Shown here: positions 12,401 through 27,400 of the stretch, piece after piece | Position numbering within the stretch: position 1 is the stretch's first letter | How the letters are laid out: every line of letters starts with the position of its first letter | From: Cordylochernes scorpioides | Taxonomy: Eukaryota; Arthropoda; Arachnida; Pseudoscorpiones; Chernetidae | Assembly (NCBI GenBank): GCA_030710605.1 | Contig: CP092879.1 | Span: 80,391,853-80,455,852 of the forward strand | DNA length: 64,000 nt | Direction of reading: 5' to 3' | Position numbers and translations under genes: made by a program | Notes under the pieces: generated by a model | The model's database searches: none | Seen by the model: only the letters and a program-made list of their open reading frames with translations | Told to the model about the DNA's origin: nothing

Positions 12401-15400
12401 CATCCATTTTTAAACTTTTACAAAATTTGAGTATTGCGTGTCAATTTGTTTATAGAACCATTGAAAGGTTCAACAAGGCTGACACTATTAATGACCTTGA
12501 AAGATCTGGTCGACCGCGTGTGTAACGAACGCAAGCAGCTATAAAAGCCATTTACGAAAGAATTCGTCAAAATCCACGCCGCAAACAAAAGATCTTAGCA
12601 AAGCAGATGAATTTAGGTCCAAGAACCGTTTCCAGGATAATCAAAGAAGACCTTGGACTGAGGGCTTTCAAAGGACGCACAGGTCATTTGCTAACCCCTG
12701 CTCTTAGAGATATTAAAAGGTTAGATTAAAAATGTTCTTGGCGCGGCATGATGGTCAGTGGCATGAGAGAATCCTTTTCACAAACGATAAATTTTTCAAT
12801 TTCGAGGAAAAGATTAATTGTCAGAATGTAGGATATACAAGGTGTATGCAATAAATAATGAGACCGGTCAAAAACAAAGAAAAAATGAAATGATAATTTT
12901 TTTTAAAAGTCTATTGAAAAAATAGAAAGCTTCAGCTACACTGCGGTATATCACATCACATGGATGTGCGCGCAGTCGATAAATTGTAAGCTTGTAAAAA
13001 GAACGCCTTGCATAACAACTTCTAATTTGTAATGGATAGAAAATTCGAACAACGAATTTGTATCAAATTTTGCTACAAAATTGGGAAATCGGCTTCAGAA
13101 ACTTTAGGTTTGTTGAAATTGGCATTTGGTAATGAAAATGTAAATAAGCCCACCACATTTAGATGGTTTTCACGATTTAAAAATGGAATGGAATCGGTGA
13201 AAGATGAGAAGCGTGTTGGACATCCAATTATGCACAGGAACCCTGAAAAGGTGAGCCAAATTTCAAATTTGATAAAAGAAAATCCACGAATAGGGTTATG
13301 GGACATTGAGGAAGAAACAGGTATATCAAAATCATTAGTTGGATCGATAATTAAAGAAGACTTGCAGTTAAAGAAGACACCTTCAAAATTTGTCCCTAAA
13401 ATGCTCACAATCCAACAAAAGGAGAATCGCGTTGAAGTTGCCAAAAAAATGCCTGAAATGGTGGAAGAAAACCCTAATTGGAAGGGAAAAGTAATAACTG
13501 GAGACGAGCCATGAGTTTACGGGTATGACCCAGAAACAAAACGCCAATCCATGGAGTGGAAAGGAAAAGATGAACCAGGAACGAAGAAATCCCGACTTTG
13601 CAAGTCAAAAAACAAAGTCTTATTGGTCACGTTCTTTGACATAAAGGGAATTGTGCATTATGAATATCTAGAGGAAGGTCAAACAATCAATAAGGAGTCT
13701 TATTTAAACATTATGAGACGTGTACGTGAATCAATTCGTCTGAAAAGAAGTGAAATGTGGAGTTCCAAAAATTGGATTATCCATCATGCTAATGCACCAC
13801 CACACTCCGCTACATCTGTACTGACTTATTTGGCTAAACACGGCATCCAAATACTTCAACAACCTCCCTATTCCCCAGAACTAGCTCCAAATGATTTTTT
13901 TCTCTTTTCAAAACTCAAAATGGCTCTAAAAGGAAGGATATTTGACACTAGAGAGTCCATCATAGCGGATTCGAAAAAGGTCTTGAAGAACATCCCGAAA
14001 GATGCCTTTTCTAAATGTTTTAAATCATAGGAGAAGAGATGGAAATTATGTATAGATGCGGGAGGGGACTATTTTGAAAAATACTAATACATTTTTTTTT
14101 CAATCATTCTATTTTTTCTTTATTTTTGACCAGTCTCATTATTTATTGGACACACCTTGTATGCTCGTAGCTCTCTAGAAGCTTCTTTGAAAGTCAGAAA
14201 ACTTGAAAAAAGTCACCATCCTTCTTCTGTCATGAATAAAAGAAATTAAGACATATAATCCAAATAATTATTATAATTAATTAAATAAATTATAATTTAT
14301 TGATTTGGAGATTATCTATAATTGGATAATCTATAATCCAAATTATACTTAATCCTCTTTGTACTCTAAATGCCTTTCAATCAATCTCCAGTGGCTGCAC
14401 ACAGTCTGGTGTTGTTGTTGTCAGGTGCTGTTTCGGACTGTGGCCATGATGGTGCCGGACTACGCCATGATTGCTGAGATCAGCTTGTACTCCTTCGGCT
14501 TCCTGAATGCACGGGCCCTGGCTGTGAAGATTGTGACCACGTACCGGCTGTGCTCGGAGCAGCTGTCCTCCCAGTCCCACTATGATTACGGCATGCGGGC
14601 AGTGAAGGCTGTGCTGTCTGCTGCTGGCAACCTCAAGCTGAAGTTCCCTGATGAGGAGGAGACCATCTTGGTGAGACCATCTGTCTGCCTGTTGAATTAA
14701 ACTTATCCAGTAAAGTCAAGGTATGCTACTTTGCCTAGGTCTTTCTCAGAAATGACAGGCTTTACTGTAATCTTCTTCTTTCTTATCTCCACTCAAACAT
14801 ATTAAGGTATCAAGCTTGTAAAGCTTGAGACTTGGGTAAAGTAAAATGCGTCTGCCTTTGTCATTAAGACTGGGAGCACTACTCAGTGGCAGGCCGACTT
14901 AACTCCAAAATAAATGGCCGCCTCTGACATGAGGAACAGATGCCATGTGTAGCCGCTCCTAACATGGAGTACAAACGCTGCTCATCCTGTATCCCTGGAT
15001 CAGGAGCCCTTACAGGGTACTATCAGCCGGGCCAGCCGAGCCCAGGTTTTTTAGTGAGCTTGTTACTGCTCCCCTTCCTCCTTTTTCATCCGGGCTTGGG
15101 ACCGGCAAAGGCAGAGTTTTTTTACTGTAATTCTTTTTCAGAATGTGGGTGTGTGGCACGTTGTGGTTCAATTTGAGCAGAGATAGCAACTCTACCTTGA
15201 TGTCCTCTCAATTCTAGCTCCCATGTGTCCCCCCTTCACTTTAACTAGAGTTTGATGTGCCACACGTTCTGTGCACACCTGTCCCCAGACGGATGCTCAG
15301 AAGATGGAATGGGTAAGTCTAGATCAGACTAGACTTGAGGGTTAGTAGACCTGGTTGTTTATGTGCATCTTACCTGATAGGAGGAAATTTGGGTGAGTCT

Positions 15401-18400
15401 ACCGTAGATCTCTTGTGTCCATGACCCTCCCTCCCCACTATGTCCCATGTTGACATGTTGACATCCCCAGATCCTAAGGTCCATCATTGATGTCAACCTG
15501 CCCAAGTTCCTCTCCCATGACATCCCTCTCTTCGAGGGCATCATCTCCGATCTCTTTCCCAACGTGGTGCTGCCCAAGGCAGACTACTCTGTAAGGACAG
15601 ACCTCACCAAGTGGTGGAGTGAGTGAGCCCAGGTGTGTGGCTGTCCCAGGAGTTCCTCAATGGACTCCAGGAAGCCTGCGACCAGAACAACCTCCAGCTG
15701 GTTCCTTTCTTCTCAGAGAAGGTGATCCAGACCTACGAGATGATGATAGTCCGCCACGGGTTAGTCCTGCACTTTTCATCGTTGGTGTTTTGTCGGATTG
15801 AACCAACAATGGTCTAACTATACTGAGTTCTATTTTGGATTGATTGGCTCATTACAAATATATTCTGTTTTCTGAAAGAAATTGTTTTAATGGTCCCCAA
15901 TTCTTGCAAAAATACAATCCCACTAGGGAGTGCAGGTAACCAAATGGAACTCTGGCACCCTTGTAAGTGCAAAAGTGCTTTCTACATTTGTAGACAAGTT
16001 GTTGTTGTTGTTGTTTCTTATCCCCTTGTGTAAAGATTACACTGTAGACAAGTAGTAACTTGCAGTAAAAGCCATGATTATCATGGTGTACTTGGGATGC
16101 CACTAATTAAATGAGTTCTTATTTTTAGTTTGAAGCAGATTACTCACATATAAGCATTGTGTGAATTATAGATTGATGTAATGTAAGAGCTTGCCACATA
16201 ACCAGACCCATTGTGTTAGACTTAGAGAAATGACACCTGCGGTTTCATTCTGATTGCAAGTCTTTCTATAAAAGATAAAATCTATTAGAACTACAAGATA
16301 ATAAGACACCAAATCCAAATAAATAAATAGTGTGGGATTTGTTTTAGTAATAATGCTGTTACCAAAACATCACACTATTTATTTAGATTTGGTGTCTTAT
16401 TATCTTGTAGTTCTAATCTATATTACAAATTGTACCTTATCAGGGTACAGTAACAAAATCATGACATGTCTGGGTCCCAAGGTTCATGATGGTGGGAGGT
16501 CCCATCTCCAGCAAGTCCAAAGTGCTCCAGATGCTGGCGACCACACTGGGGATCCTGCGCGACCGCGGCGTGGAGGGGGAGGTGGGTGTGATGACCAGTG
16601 TGGTCAACCCCAAGTCCATCACCATGGGGCAGCTCTTCGGCCAGTTCGACCCCGTCTCCCACGAGGTGAGTGCTATGGGTGTCTGGAAGGTTCCCTCAAC
16701 ATCCTCCAGCATGCCTAGCCATAGGTCACCTTAGGTCCACAATAGAGCTTCTAGATTCTTCTTCTTTCTTCTAGATTTAAACATCAGAAAGTAATAATAT
16801 GATGAATTTGATCACCTTGTGAATATGTAATAGAGTAGAAGATGAGAGGACACAAGATACCTCTCTCTACAAAAGCCAGGATTCATTTGCAAAATTACCA
16901 GTTTTATTAAAAGAAAATAATTTGGATTAGGTCTTATTTTCTTTTATTATAATCCAAATTGTGCTTTATCATACCAGTTTTATTATTCAGCATCTTTCCG
17001 GTAAGAGGACACCTCTCCCTAAAGGACACTTTGGCTCTAAATAAATTTGGCCCTAAATGGACTAAATAAATTCCCCCTTTTGGGAAGATTTCTCCCCCCA
17101 AAGACAAAAGAGTGTCCTTTTTTTTCTAATATACAGTTAAACCTGTCTATAGCGCCCCCTCTTGGGACTCCCCAAAATAGGGTGCCATAGAGAGGGGGTG
17201 CTATAGACAGGTCACTTTTGATGTAAAATGTTTACATTTTAATGTTTAAAATCAGGCGCTATAGAGAGGAAGGTGCTATTTAGAGGGGATGCTATAGACA
17301 GGTTTAACTGTAATTCTAAATAAAGAGAGTGACAAGAATGAAGTTGATCTCAGCTTTCATTCACTCCTCTTTTGTGTTAGCCATCCCATCAAGACGTTGC
17401 CCACCCAGAGATGTACTGGGAGGTACATTTCTCACAGCCCTCCAGTACTTTTACTAAGTAGGTAGCCATAGATAATGTTCTCTGGTCTTCCTCCACAGAG
17501 TGAAGACTTGTAAACAATTTGAGATTAAGCAAAAATTAGGCAAAAGAGTTTGTCAAGTCTCGCAATATAATTATACTGTTAATCTATGTTCAATTTTCAA
17601 ATATTTTAAATAGAATAGTATATTTTATTCATGAAATTATAAAATAAACTATTTGTTTATATATTTCGGATCGGGTATAGATTATCACATATATATATAT
17701 TTCTACCTATTTTTATCTGTAATATCATCTTATCCAAGCCTGTTGGATTCATTTGTTTTTTGATTTGCATGTTGAAGATCAGGTTTTACTCAAAAGCTCT
17801 ATTTTTTTTGCTCTAATTTTTGCTTAATTGAATATTTCAGGGTACCTATCTTGCTCACATAACTTGCAAACAATGTTTGTGCTGTGCACACCACAGTACC
17901 TACAGCACCACTGTATAGCTAACCTGCTGGCCGGGGATGTGGCAGTGGTCGGATGGTGTGGTGGCCATTGCCTTCCGCCAGTTTGCCGTTTCTGTCAACA
18001 CAGACCGCAAGTGGCTCATATTTGATGGTCCCGTGGACACCCTGTGGATTGAGAGCATGAACACCGTCTTGGACGACAACAAGAAGGTTTGGTTGCCATT
18101 GTCTGAACACAGCCTCTCTTTCACATTCTCTCAATGTCTAAAACTTCCTTAGCCAATAATAGAAACACAAGACAAATAATGTCACACACTATTTATTTAT
18201 TTGGATTATTACCTTGTATTTCTAATCTATAATCCAAATTGTGTCATTTATTTACCAATATAAATTAGTTACTAGGTCATCAATCCTTTTATAAACGTAC
18301 AACAACAAAATTTCAGATAAAGTTTGGCGTATTACAATAGAAATATTATAAAGCTGGACAACACGTGAAGTAAGATGAGTTTCTTTTAATAAACGAAAAC

Positions 18401-21400
18401 GCGAGCTTTCGGGACGTACGCCCTTCAACAGGCAATTATACACGCAAAGATACAAATGGTAGGTAGGAGCGAATATATGTCCATTTGTATCTTTGCGTGT
18501 ATAATTGCCTGTTGAAGGGCGTACATCCCGAAAGCTCGCGTTTTCGTTTATTAAAAGAAACTCATCTTACTTCACGTGTTGTCCAGCTTTATAATTTACC
18601 AGTAAGAGTCCTTGAATTTTTCTAATAGAAATATTAGTTAATAAAATGATGTTTTTGCCCACCATGTGAACTCAGTGTGCTCGCAGCTGTGTCTGATGAG
18701 CGGGGAGATCATCGCCATGTCGGACTCCATGAGTATGATCTTTGAAGTCAATGACCTGCTGCAGGCCTCGGTGAGTTGGACCATCTCACTTAGAACTACA
18801 TCGCAGCTGTGAGTGGATGGTGGTGAAGAATTTTGTAGTAAACCCGGGAGACAATCACTAAAGATTGAAACTTCCTTATTACATTGTTCATATTTGGTTA
18901 TCAAATTACAAAACTATTTTAGAGGCGTAATATTCTTTTTAAAATAAAACAATTTCTACTGTCCTTACTGCAATGGAAAAATTAAAGGGAGGGCCTGGCT
19001 CATCAGTGGTGAACCCTCCCAGCGGTTTCGCCAGTTTAATCTACCATACCGCTGTTATATTGCATTTTTGGAACTTCCTTTTATAGGTGACTGTTGTAAG
19101 ACTCTTGGAATGGGTATTTTAGAAGAACTATGGACATAAGCTTTTAGGACAGCAGAATTAAATATAATTATAAATATATAATATGCTTCGAGCAATCGCT
19201 CTTCCGCAAATATCAAATTGTGTCTTTTATTATTTGGTTATATAAGGTTAAATATAAATTAAATATTAAATATGAATAAATAAATGTAAAATATATACAA
19301 TGTCTTTATTGGTAACGCCCACTACGGAAAAGACTCCGTCAATGATGATCTGCGAGAGTTCTCTTCCACCGAGTGGGCAGGTGATACGTGGGATTACCCA
19401 CCTAAAGAATAAGATGGTACTTGTAGATAGCAGCCTTCGCTATACTAGAGGATATGTTGATCAATAAATGATGGCTATAATGTCCTAATGAGATAACTAG
19501 CATAAAAAAGGGACTTCATTCTTGTAATGACACTCTCTCGATCTTGGGGGGAGAAATCGCCCCGGTGGAAGTTTATTTGACCAATAGCAAACCACTTCTG
19601 TATCAAACACTACGGAGGAAACTCAAATTACATGTCATGTTGGTAGTAGTTGACCTGCAATGAGCTAACAAGAAGGAGTCAAGAAAGCTACCAGAAGTTC
19701 ACTAGATGATCTGAGAGTGAGGTTCTCTAGCAGGTTATATTGGAGAATATTTGTCACCATGTAGTTACCTGAAGTCAACTTGATGGACACTAACAACAAT
19801 GCAACATTAGGGAAAAGAATTTAATTTACTACAATATGTCAGTACCTTGCCATGAAGGCACTAGAGGACACCTCTCTACACAGGACAGTTTTCATTTGCA
19901 AGATTATCATTTTTACTATTTTGCAAGGGGGGTTGGTGGAAGGCTGGTTAAACCGTTTGGTTTACGACCACTACGACCCGGGTTCGATCCCCGCATTGGA
20001 CACTTTTTTCTGTTTAAAAAAAAAAAAAATGCTCCAATGGCCCCCCGATTCTTGCAAAAGTCCAACCCCACCAGCGAGTGCAAGTAACCAAACGGGGCTC
20101 TGGCACATTTGTAAGTGCAAAGTCGAACTGCTTTCACATGTGTAGACATGTGGTGCGCTTACAGTAAAAAGCAGTCGCTAACTACCCACCATGATTATCA
20201 TGGCCTGTACCACGTGTACTAGGGATAAGCAAAAAATAAAAAACTATTTTGCAACTCTTCTGTGAAAGGACACCTTTACCTAAAGAAAACTTTGGCTCTG
20301 TAGTTAGGTCTAGGGGAGGTTCTACCTTTTATAGAAATCCTATAACAATGGAAGCTTCCATTCTGTACAAACACAGTTGTTCTCTTCTGCATACTCAGTT
20401 ATTATCTCCCATGTACTATGGAATTGTTTTCAGTTTATTCAACCATTTCTCTGGGAAGCACTCTGAGGATTCTTTTGCCATAGACCTGAACATATTCTCC
20501 TCTCAGCAACCATCCTCCATGTCTCAGGAAGGTTCAACTTCCATCGCTTTCTATTAATTTATTATTATCTCTAGTACACCTGGTACAGGCCATCATGGTG
20601 GGTAGAAGTTGGTGACTGCTTTTACTGTAAGTGTACCACATGTGAAAAGCAGTGAGATTTTGCACTTACAAATATGCCAGAGCACCATTTGGTTACTTGC
20701 ATGCACTGTTGGACTTTTGCAAGAATCAGGGGCCATTGGAGCATATTTTTAATTAAGAAAAAGTGTCCAATGCAGGATTGGATCCCGGGTTGTAGCGGTT
20801 GAAAACCAATGGTTTAGACCCACCCTTCCAATGACTCCCTCCCATCTCTTTCTAGAAGAGAACACACATTCTTGCTCCACACATTATGATGCCCTTTCTA
20901 AGGTGTTTTTGTGTACTCATCCCAAGTAGACAGGCCAATCATGGTGACTAGCCATTACTCTACACCAGATGTCTACACATATAGAGAGCAATTCAACTTT
21001 GTTCTTACAGAACACCATTTGGTGGTTGAGTGAACTCATTGGTGGGTTGGACTTGGGCAAATGTAAGAGGTCGTTGAAAGTGTTCAATGAGAGAATTGAC
21101 CTCAAGTTGTATTTATTGAAAATCAAATGCTCCACTATGTCACCAACCCCTGTGTTCTGTTCTCTATCCTGGGACCATTTACACCTGATTACACCATATA
21201 AGCCATTTCTAGGCCACAAGACTTTATAACCTGAGTATTAGAAAAGGTGACTAAATTCAAACAAATAAATAGTGTGTGTCATTTCAGTACTTTTGTCTGA
21301 TGATGGTAACAATACTGTTACTGAAACATCACACACTACTTATTTATTTGGTCTTAATATACCTGTGAATCTATCCTCCAAACTGTGAGGTGGTGTAGCC

Positions 21401-24400
21401 AGCCACGGTGTCCCGCTGTGGCATGATCTACATGGAGCCGCGGGCTCTGGGCTGGAAGCCCCTGCTGGACTCCTGGCTCAACACTCTGTCGGACCGATGG
21501 GTGGACCTGGAGCTCATCAGTGAGGTGGGGAGCTGGATGCTGACAGCTGGGCTGGACTTCCTCCGCCATCACTGCCGGGTAACTTTGTTTACATTCGGTG
21601 GAGCCAATGTACACGGTGTAGTTTGGATCTAAGTATATCCAACATTCAGTGGAGCTTTCATCAATGTACAGTTCCACATGGTGTAGTTTGGATCTAAGTA
21701 TATCCAACATTCAGTGGAGCTTTCATGAATGTACAGTTCCACATGGTGTAGTTTGGATCTAAGTATATCCAACATTCAGTGGAGCTTTCATCAATGTACA
21801 GTTCCACATGGTGTAGTTTGGATCTAAGTATATCCAACATTCAGTGGAGCTTTCATCAATGTACATTTCCACATGGTGTAGTTTGGATCTAAGTATATCC
21901 AACATTCAGTGGAGCTTTCATGAATGTACAGTTCCACACGGTGTAGTTTGGATCTAAGTATATCCAACATTCAGTGGAGCTTTCATCAATGTACAGTTCC
22001 ACATGGTGTAGTTTGGATCTAAGTATATCCAACATTCAGTGGAGCTTTCATCAATGTACAGTTCCACATGGTGTAGTTTGGATCTAAGTATATCCAACAT
22101 TCAGTGGAGCTTTCATCAATGTACAGTTCCACACGGTGTAGTTTGGATCTAAGTATATCCAACATTCAGTGGAGCTTTCATCAATGTACAGTTCCACACG
22201 GTGTAGTTTGGATCTAAGTATATCCAACATTCAGTGGAGCTTTCATCAATGTACAGTTCCACAAGGTGTAGTTTGGATCTAAGTATATCCAACATTCAGT
22301 GGAGCTTTCATGAATGTACATTTCCACATGGTGTAGTTTGGATCTAAGTATATCCAACATTCAGTGGAGCTTTCATCAATGTACAGTTCCACATGGTGTA
22401 GTTTGGATCTAAGTATATCCAACATTCAGTGGAGCTTTCATGAATGTACATTTCCACATGGTGTAGTTTGGATCTAAGTATATCCAACATTCAGTGGAGC
22501 TTTCATCAATGTACAGTTCCACATGGTGTAGTTTGGATCTAAGTATATCCAACATTCAGTGGAGCTTTCATCAATGTACAGTTCTACATGGTGTAGTTTG
22601 GATCTAAGTATATCCAACATTCAGTGGAGCTTTCATGAATGTACAGTTCCACATGGTGTAGTTTGGATCTAAGTATATCCAACATTCAGTGGAGCTTTCA
22701 TGAATGTACAGTTCCACATGGTGTAGTTTGGATCTAAGTATATCCAACATTCAGTGGAGCTTTCATCAATGTACAGTTCCACATGGTGTAGTTTGGATCT
22801 AAGTATATCCAACATTCAGTGGAGCTTTCATCAATGTACAGTTCCACATGGTGTAGTTTGGATCTAAGTATATCCAACATTCAGTGGAGCTTTCATGAAT
22901 GTACATTTCCACATGGTGTAGTTTGGATCTAAGTATATCCAACATTCAGTGGAGCTTTCATCAATGTACAGTTCCACATGGTGTAGTTTGGATCTAAGTA
23001 TATCCAACATTCAGTGGAGCTTTCATCAATGTACAGTTCTACATGGTGTAGTTTGGATCTAAGTATATCCAACATTCAGTGGAGCTTTCATCAATGTACA
23101 GTTCCACACGGTGTAGTTTGGATCTAAGTATATCCAACATTCAGTGGAGCTTTCATCAATGTACAGTTCCACACGGTGTAGTTTGGATCTAAGTATATCC
23201 AACATTCAGTGGAGCTTTCATCAATGTACAGTTCCACATGGTGTAGTTTGGATCTAAGTATATCCAACATTCAGTGGAGCTTTCATCAATGTACAGTTCT
23301 ACATGGTGTAGTTTGGATCTAAGTATATCCAACATTCAGTGGAGCTTTCATCAATGTACAGTTCTACATGGTGTAGTTTGGATCTAAGTATATCCAACAT
23401 TCAGTGGAGCTTTCATCAATGTACATTTCCACATGGTGTAGTTTGGATCTAAGTATATCCAACATTCAGTGGAGCTTTCATCAATGTACAGTTCCACACG
23501 GTGTAGTTTGGATCTAAGTATATCCAACATTCAGTGGAGCTTTCATCAATGTACAGTTCCACACGGTGTAGTTTGGATCTAAGTATATCCAACATTCAGT
23601 GGAGCTTTCATCAATGTACAGTTCCACACGGTGTAGTTTGGATCTAAGTATATCCAACATTCAGTGGAGCTTTCATCAATGTACAGTTCCACGTGGTGTA
23701 GTTTGGATCTAAGTATATCCAACATTCAGTGGAGCTTTCATGAATGTACAGTTCCACATGGTGTAGTTTGGATCTAAGTATATCCAACATTCAGTGGAGC
23801 TTTCATGAATGTACAGTTCCACGTGGTGTAGTTTGGATCTAAGTATATCCAACATTCAGTGGAGCTTTCATCAATGTACAGTTCCACACGGTGTAGTTTG
23901 GATCTAAGTATATCCAACATTCAGTGGAGCTTTCATCAATGTACAGTTCCACATGGTGTAGTTTGGATCTAAGTATATCCAACATTCAGTGGAGCTTTCA
24001 TGAATGTACAGTTCCACATGGTGTAGTTTGGATCTAAGTATATCCAACATTCAGTGGAGCTTTCATCAATGTACAGTTCCACATGGTGTAGTTTGGATCT
24101 AAGTATATCCAACATTCAGTGGAGCTTTCATGAATGTACAGTTCCACATGGTGTAGTTTGGATCTAAGTATATCCAACATTCAGTGGAGCTTTCATCAAT
24201 GTACAGTTCCACATGGTGTAGTTTGGATCTAAGTATATCCAACATTCAGTGGAGCTTTCATCAATGTACAGTTCCACATGGTGTAGTTTGGATCTAAGTA
24301 TATCCAACATTCAGTGGAGCTTTCATCAATGTACAGTTCTACATGGTGTAGTTTGGATCTACTACTAGTAGGCCACCCTGATAACTCCGCTCAGTATGTC

Positions 24401-27400
24401 CTTCACCACTCTCCATTCTGAGATTACACAGCCTGGTTATCATAAGGTTGGGTGTCAAGTAAGCTGGTTACAATCCCCCACCAGTTTAAATGATAATTTC
24501 TAATAAAAGCAATAAATACTAACGCTTTATTCTATAGTAGAGTGTGTGAGCTTACTTATATAGATATTATATTATATTGATAGGTTTAAAGACTTTCTAA
24601 TACACATTATATAGTACGTTGTTGTGTACATTTCCGCAACTAATATCTACCCAGTATCATGTCATCTTTCTTAGCTTTAAATTAAAGAGCCCTCCTCCTA
24701 AACTCAGGATTGATGAGTGTCCATTTATAAAAATATTATTAGGCGTTCCTAAAATTTTATTTTGATTATTTTAATAAGAATCATTTAACCATTTTATTAT
24801 AAAGATTGTATTCAGCTGAGTTTCCACTTCACGCTCCAACAGCAGCAATGATCCCAGAGTCCAGAGATGACCAGGTCCAGAGTCCATATCTCGAGGGGAA
24901 AGCTGGAAGGCTCCATCAGTTAAGCGTCCACTTTGAGAAGCAGCATTGGTCCCACGTCCCAGAGATGATCAGGTCCAGATTTCGAGAGGAAAGTTGCAGG
25001 AATTGCTCAGTTGGTTTTCAGTTGAGCGTCCACTTTAACAGCATTAGTTAAGATTGCAGGGGTGGCGATGTCCATTTATAAAATCCAGCCATTAAGGCAC
25101 ATGGGCCAACAGGCCACGTTCAAGGCCACACAGCCAATAGAGTACACGGCAGTCACCCATAGCCATTATAGGCAAAATAATTCTAAGCCTGTAAGGCAAA
25201 TTTAAAGACACCACCACCCGGAAGGACTGCCAAAACTCTATAATTGTTGAGACAGGTTACTAAGACAACAATGGAACGACCAAGAATCCTTTAAAGTGTC
25301 CCCATCTGACATAATTCTCAGATATTATAATAAAAACAGCGTAGAATACATCACTAATACTGTGGGGAAGTTCCACGTAATACACTGGAGTGGGACATAC
25401 TGACTGACTACAGTACATCATGTTTACACCCACATATCCATCCATCTATATATTCTAGCGGCTCAAATATCCTTTCCACACATGTTCCACACACTATATA
25501 TACATACAGTCCACTATCCACTCCATAGAATTCAGTTTTCAAAGTGCCTCCAGAAACACAACCACAAAATACACTGATGGATCACCAACAGTGTAGGTGC
25601 CGCAGCCACCTCCCTACACCAGCACAACTAAATATCACTGCACCTCCTTCCAGGTAGAATTACTTGCTATTCTCTATGCAACCAGAGCTATCCAGCTCAT
25701 GCCAAGACAACCAACATCAATAGCTTCTAATTGCCTTCCAGCCCTCCACGCCATTTGTAACCCAGAACTCCTGATAGCAGAGATAGTTCGCAAACTATCT
25801 AAATGTAAAGCACTCCTGGGTTAGAGGCCACAGCGGCATAGAAGGCAATGAGCACGCGGATTGATTTGCCAAGGCAGCAGCTCATTCCAACCTGCCGCCA
25901 TCTTATTCCACTCTATCTAAAAACTTTGTTCGAGTCCAAATTTGGAACGAACACTTTATGCCACAGATTACTCCACAGGAAGCTTCAGGAGAGTTGGATG
26001 AGGAGCCTACTGCCAGTATGTCCACATTTTACAATAAACACTACAGAATATACAAAGTGTGATCAATAATTTCCAGGAATGAGACAGGATCACGTAAAAT
26101 ATTCAAAATAATGAAATAATTTCTTAAGGACCTTATAAATAAAACATTAACACATAGAAAAAAAAATTGATCATACAGACGCACGCGCTTACGTTTTTTC
26201 AAATTTATAAGCTCAAGTATATCAGAACATTTTCTAACTTCAGTGTGAACTGTATTGAAAAACAGCGATTCTGCATAGAGTTTTGATTTAAATTAAGGAA
26301 AACAGCTTCCGAATCATTTCAAATGTTGAAGCAGGCTTTTAAAGAAAATGCCCTATCACAATCTAGGACATTTGAATGGTTTGGACACTTTAAAGCTGGT
26401 TGAACAAACGTCAAGGATGATCTATACACTGGCAGACCTTTATCTATAAGAAGCCCCCCTAAAATGTACTCAAAATCAAGTCATCGATCAAAGAAAACCC
26501 AAGAATAGCTATCAGAAGACTTGAATACGAGGTGTGTTCAAAAAGTATCGCGACTTTTTAATTTTCGCGGGTTACCTATATTTGAATTTCGATCTTTTTG
26601 TGGCTTTATGTTGGTACTCATGTCTCTCACTTATGCCGACAAGCTCGGCCATTTTGAATGTTCACTTAATTGTTGACAGCTGCTTTGCTTGCAGGTGTTT
26701 TGGATCATCTTCGATTTTTACCTATTAAAAAAAATGGATCAAAGAACCTGTATCAAATTTTGTGTGAAAAACAAAATTAAGTGCATTCCGGATGCATTCC
26801 GAATGTTGACTGTGGCATACGGAGAAGCTACCTTGGACCGAAGCAACGTTTATCAGTGGTACAAAATGTTCTCAGAAGGCCGAAAAGATGTGAACGACGA
26901 AGAGCGTGCCGGACGCCCGAGCACTTCAACAACAGACGAAAAAATTAATGAAGTGGAGAAAATGATATTGGCCAATCATCGAATCGCCGTTAGAGAAGTT
27001 GCTGAGGACCTAACCATATCGATTGGCTCGTGCCATTCGATTTTTATCAATGATTTGGGCATGAGACGGGTCGCCGCAAAATTCGTACCAAAATTGCTCA
27101 ATTGCGACCAAAAACAGCATCGCATGAACATTGCTAATGAGATGTTGGACTCTGTCCGCGACGACCCAAATTTGCTCCAGAGGGTCATAACTGGTGACGA
27201 AGCGTGGGTTTATGGTTATGACGTGGAAACCAAAGCTCAATCATCTCAATGGAAGCTGCCGCACGAACCAAGACCGAAAAAAGCGCGCCAAGTTCGGTCG
27301 AATGTGAAAGTTTTGCTGACAGTTTTCTTCGATTGCAGGGGCGTGGTGCATCATGAATTCTTGCCACAGGGTAGAACGGTCAATAAGGAATATTACCTGA

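Noticed and set aside
12328-12525. Short ORF as a host gene
   Set aside because: Helix-turn-helix wording and downstream continuation show it is the start of a dead Tc1/mariner transposase.
19930-20000. tRNA gene
   Set aside because: A and B boxes are present, but the rest does not form a cloverleaf. The same head occurs attached to a common SINE body in several copies.
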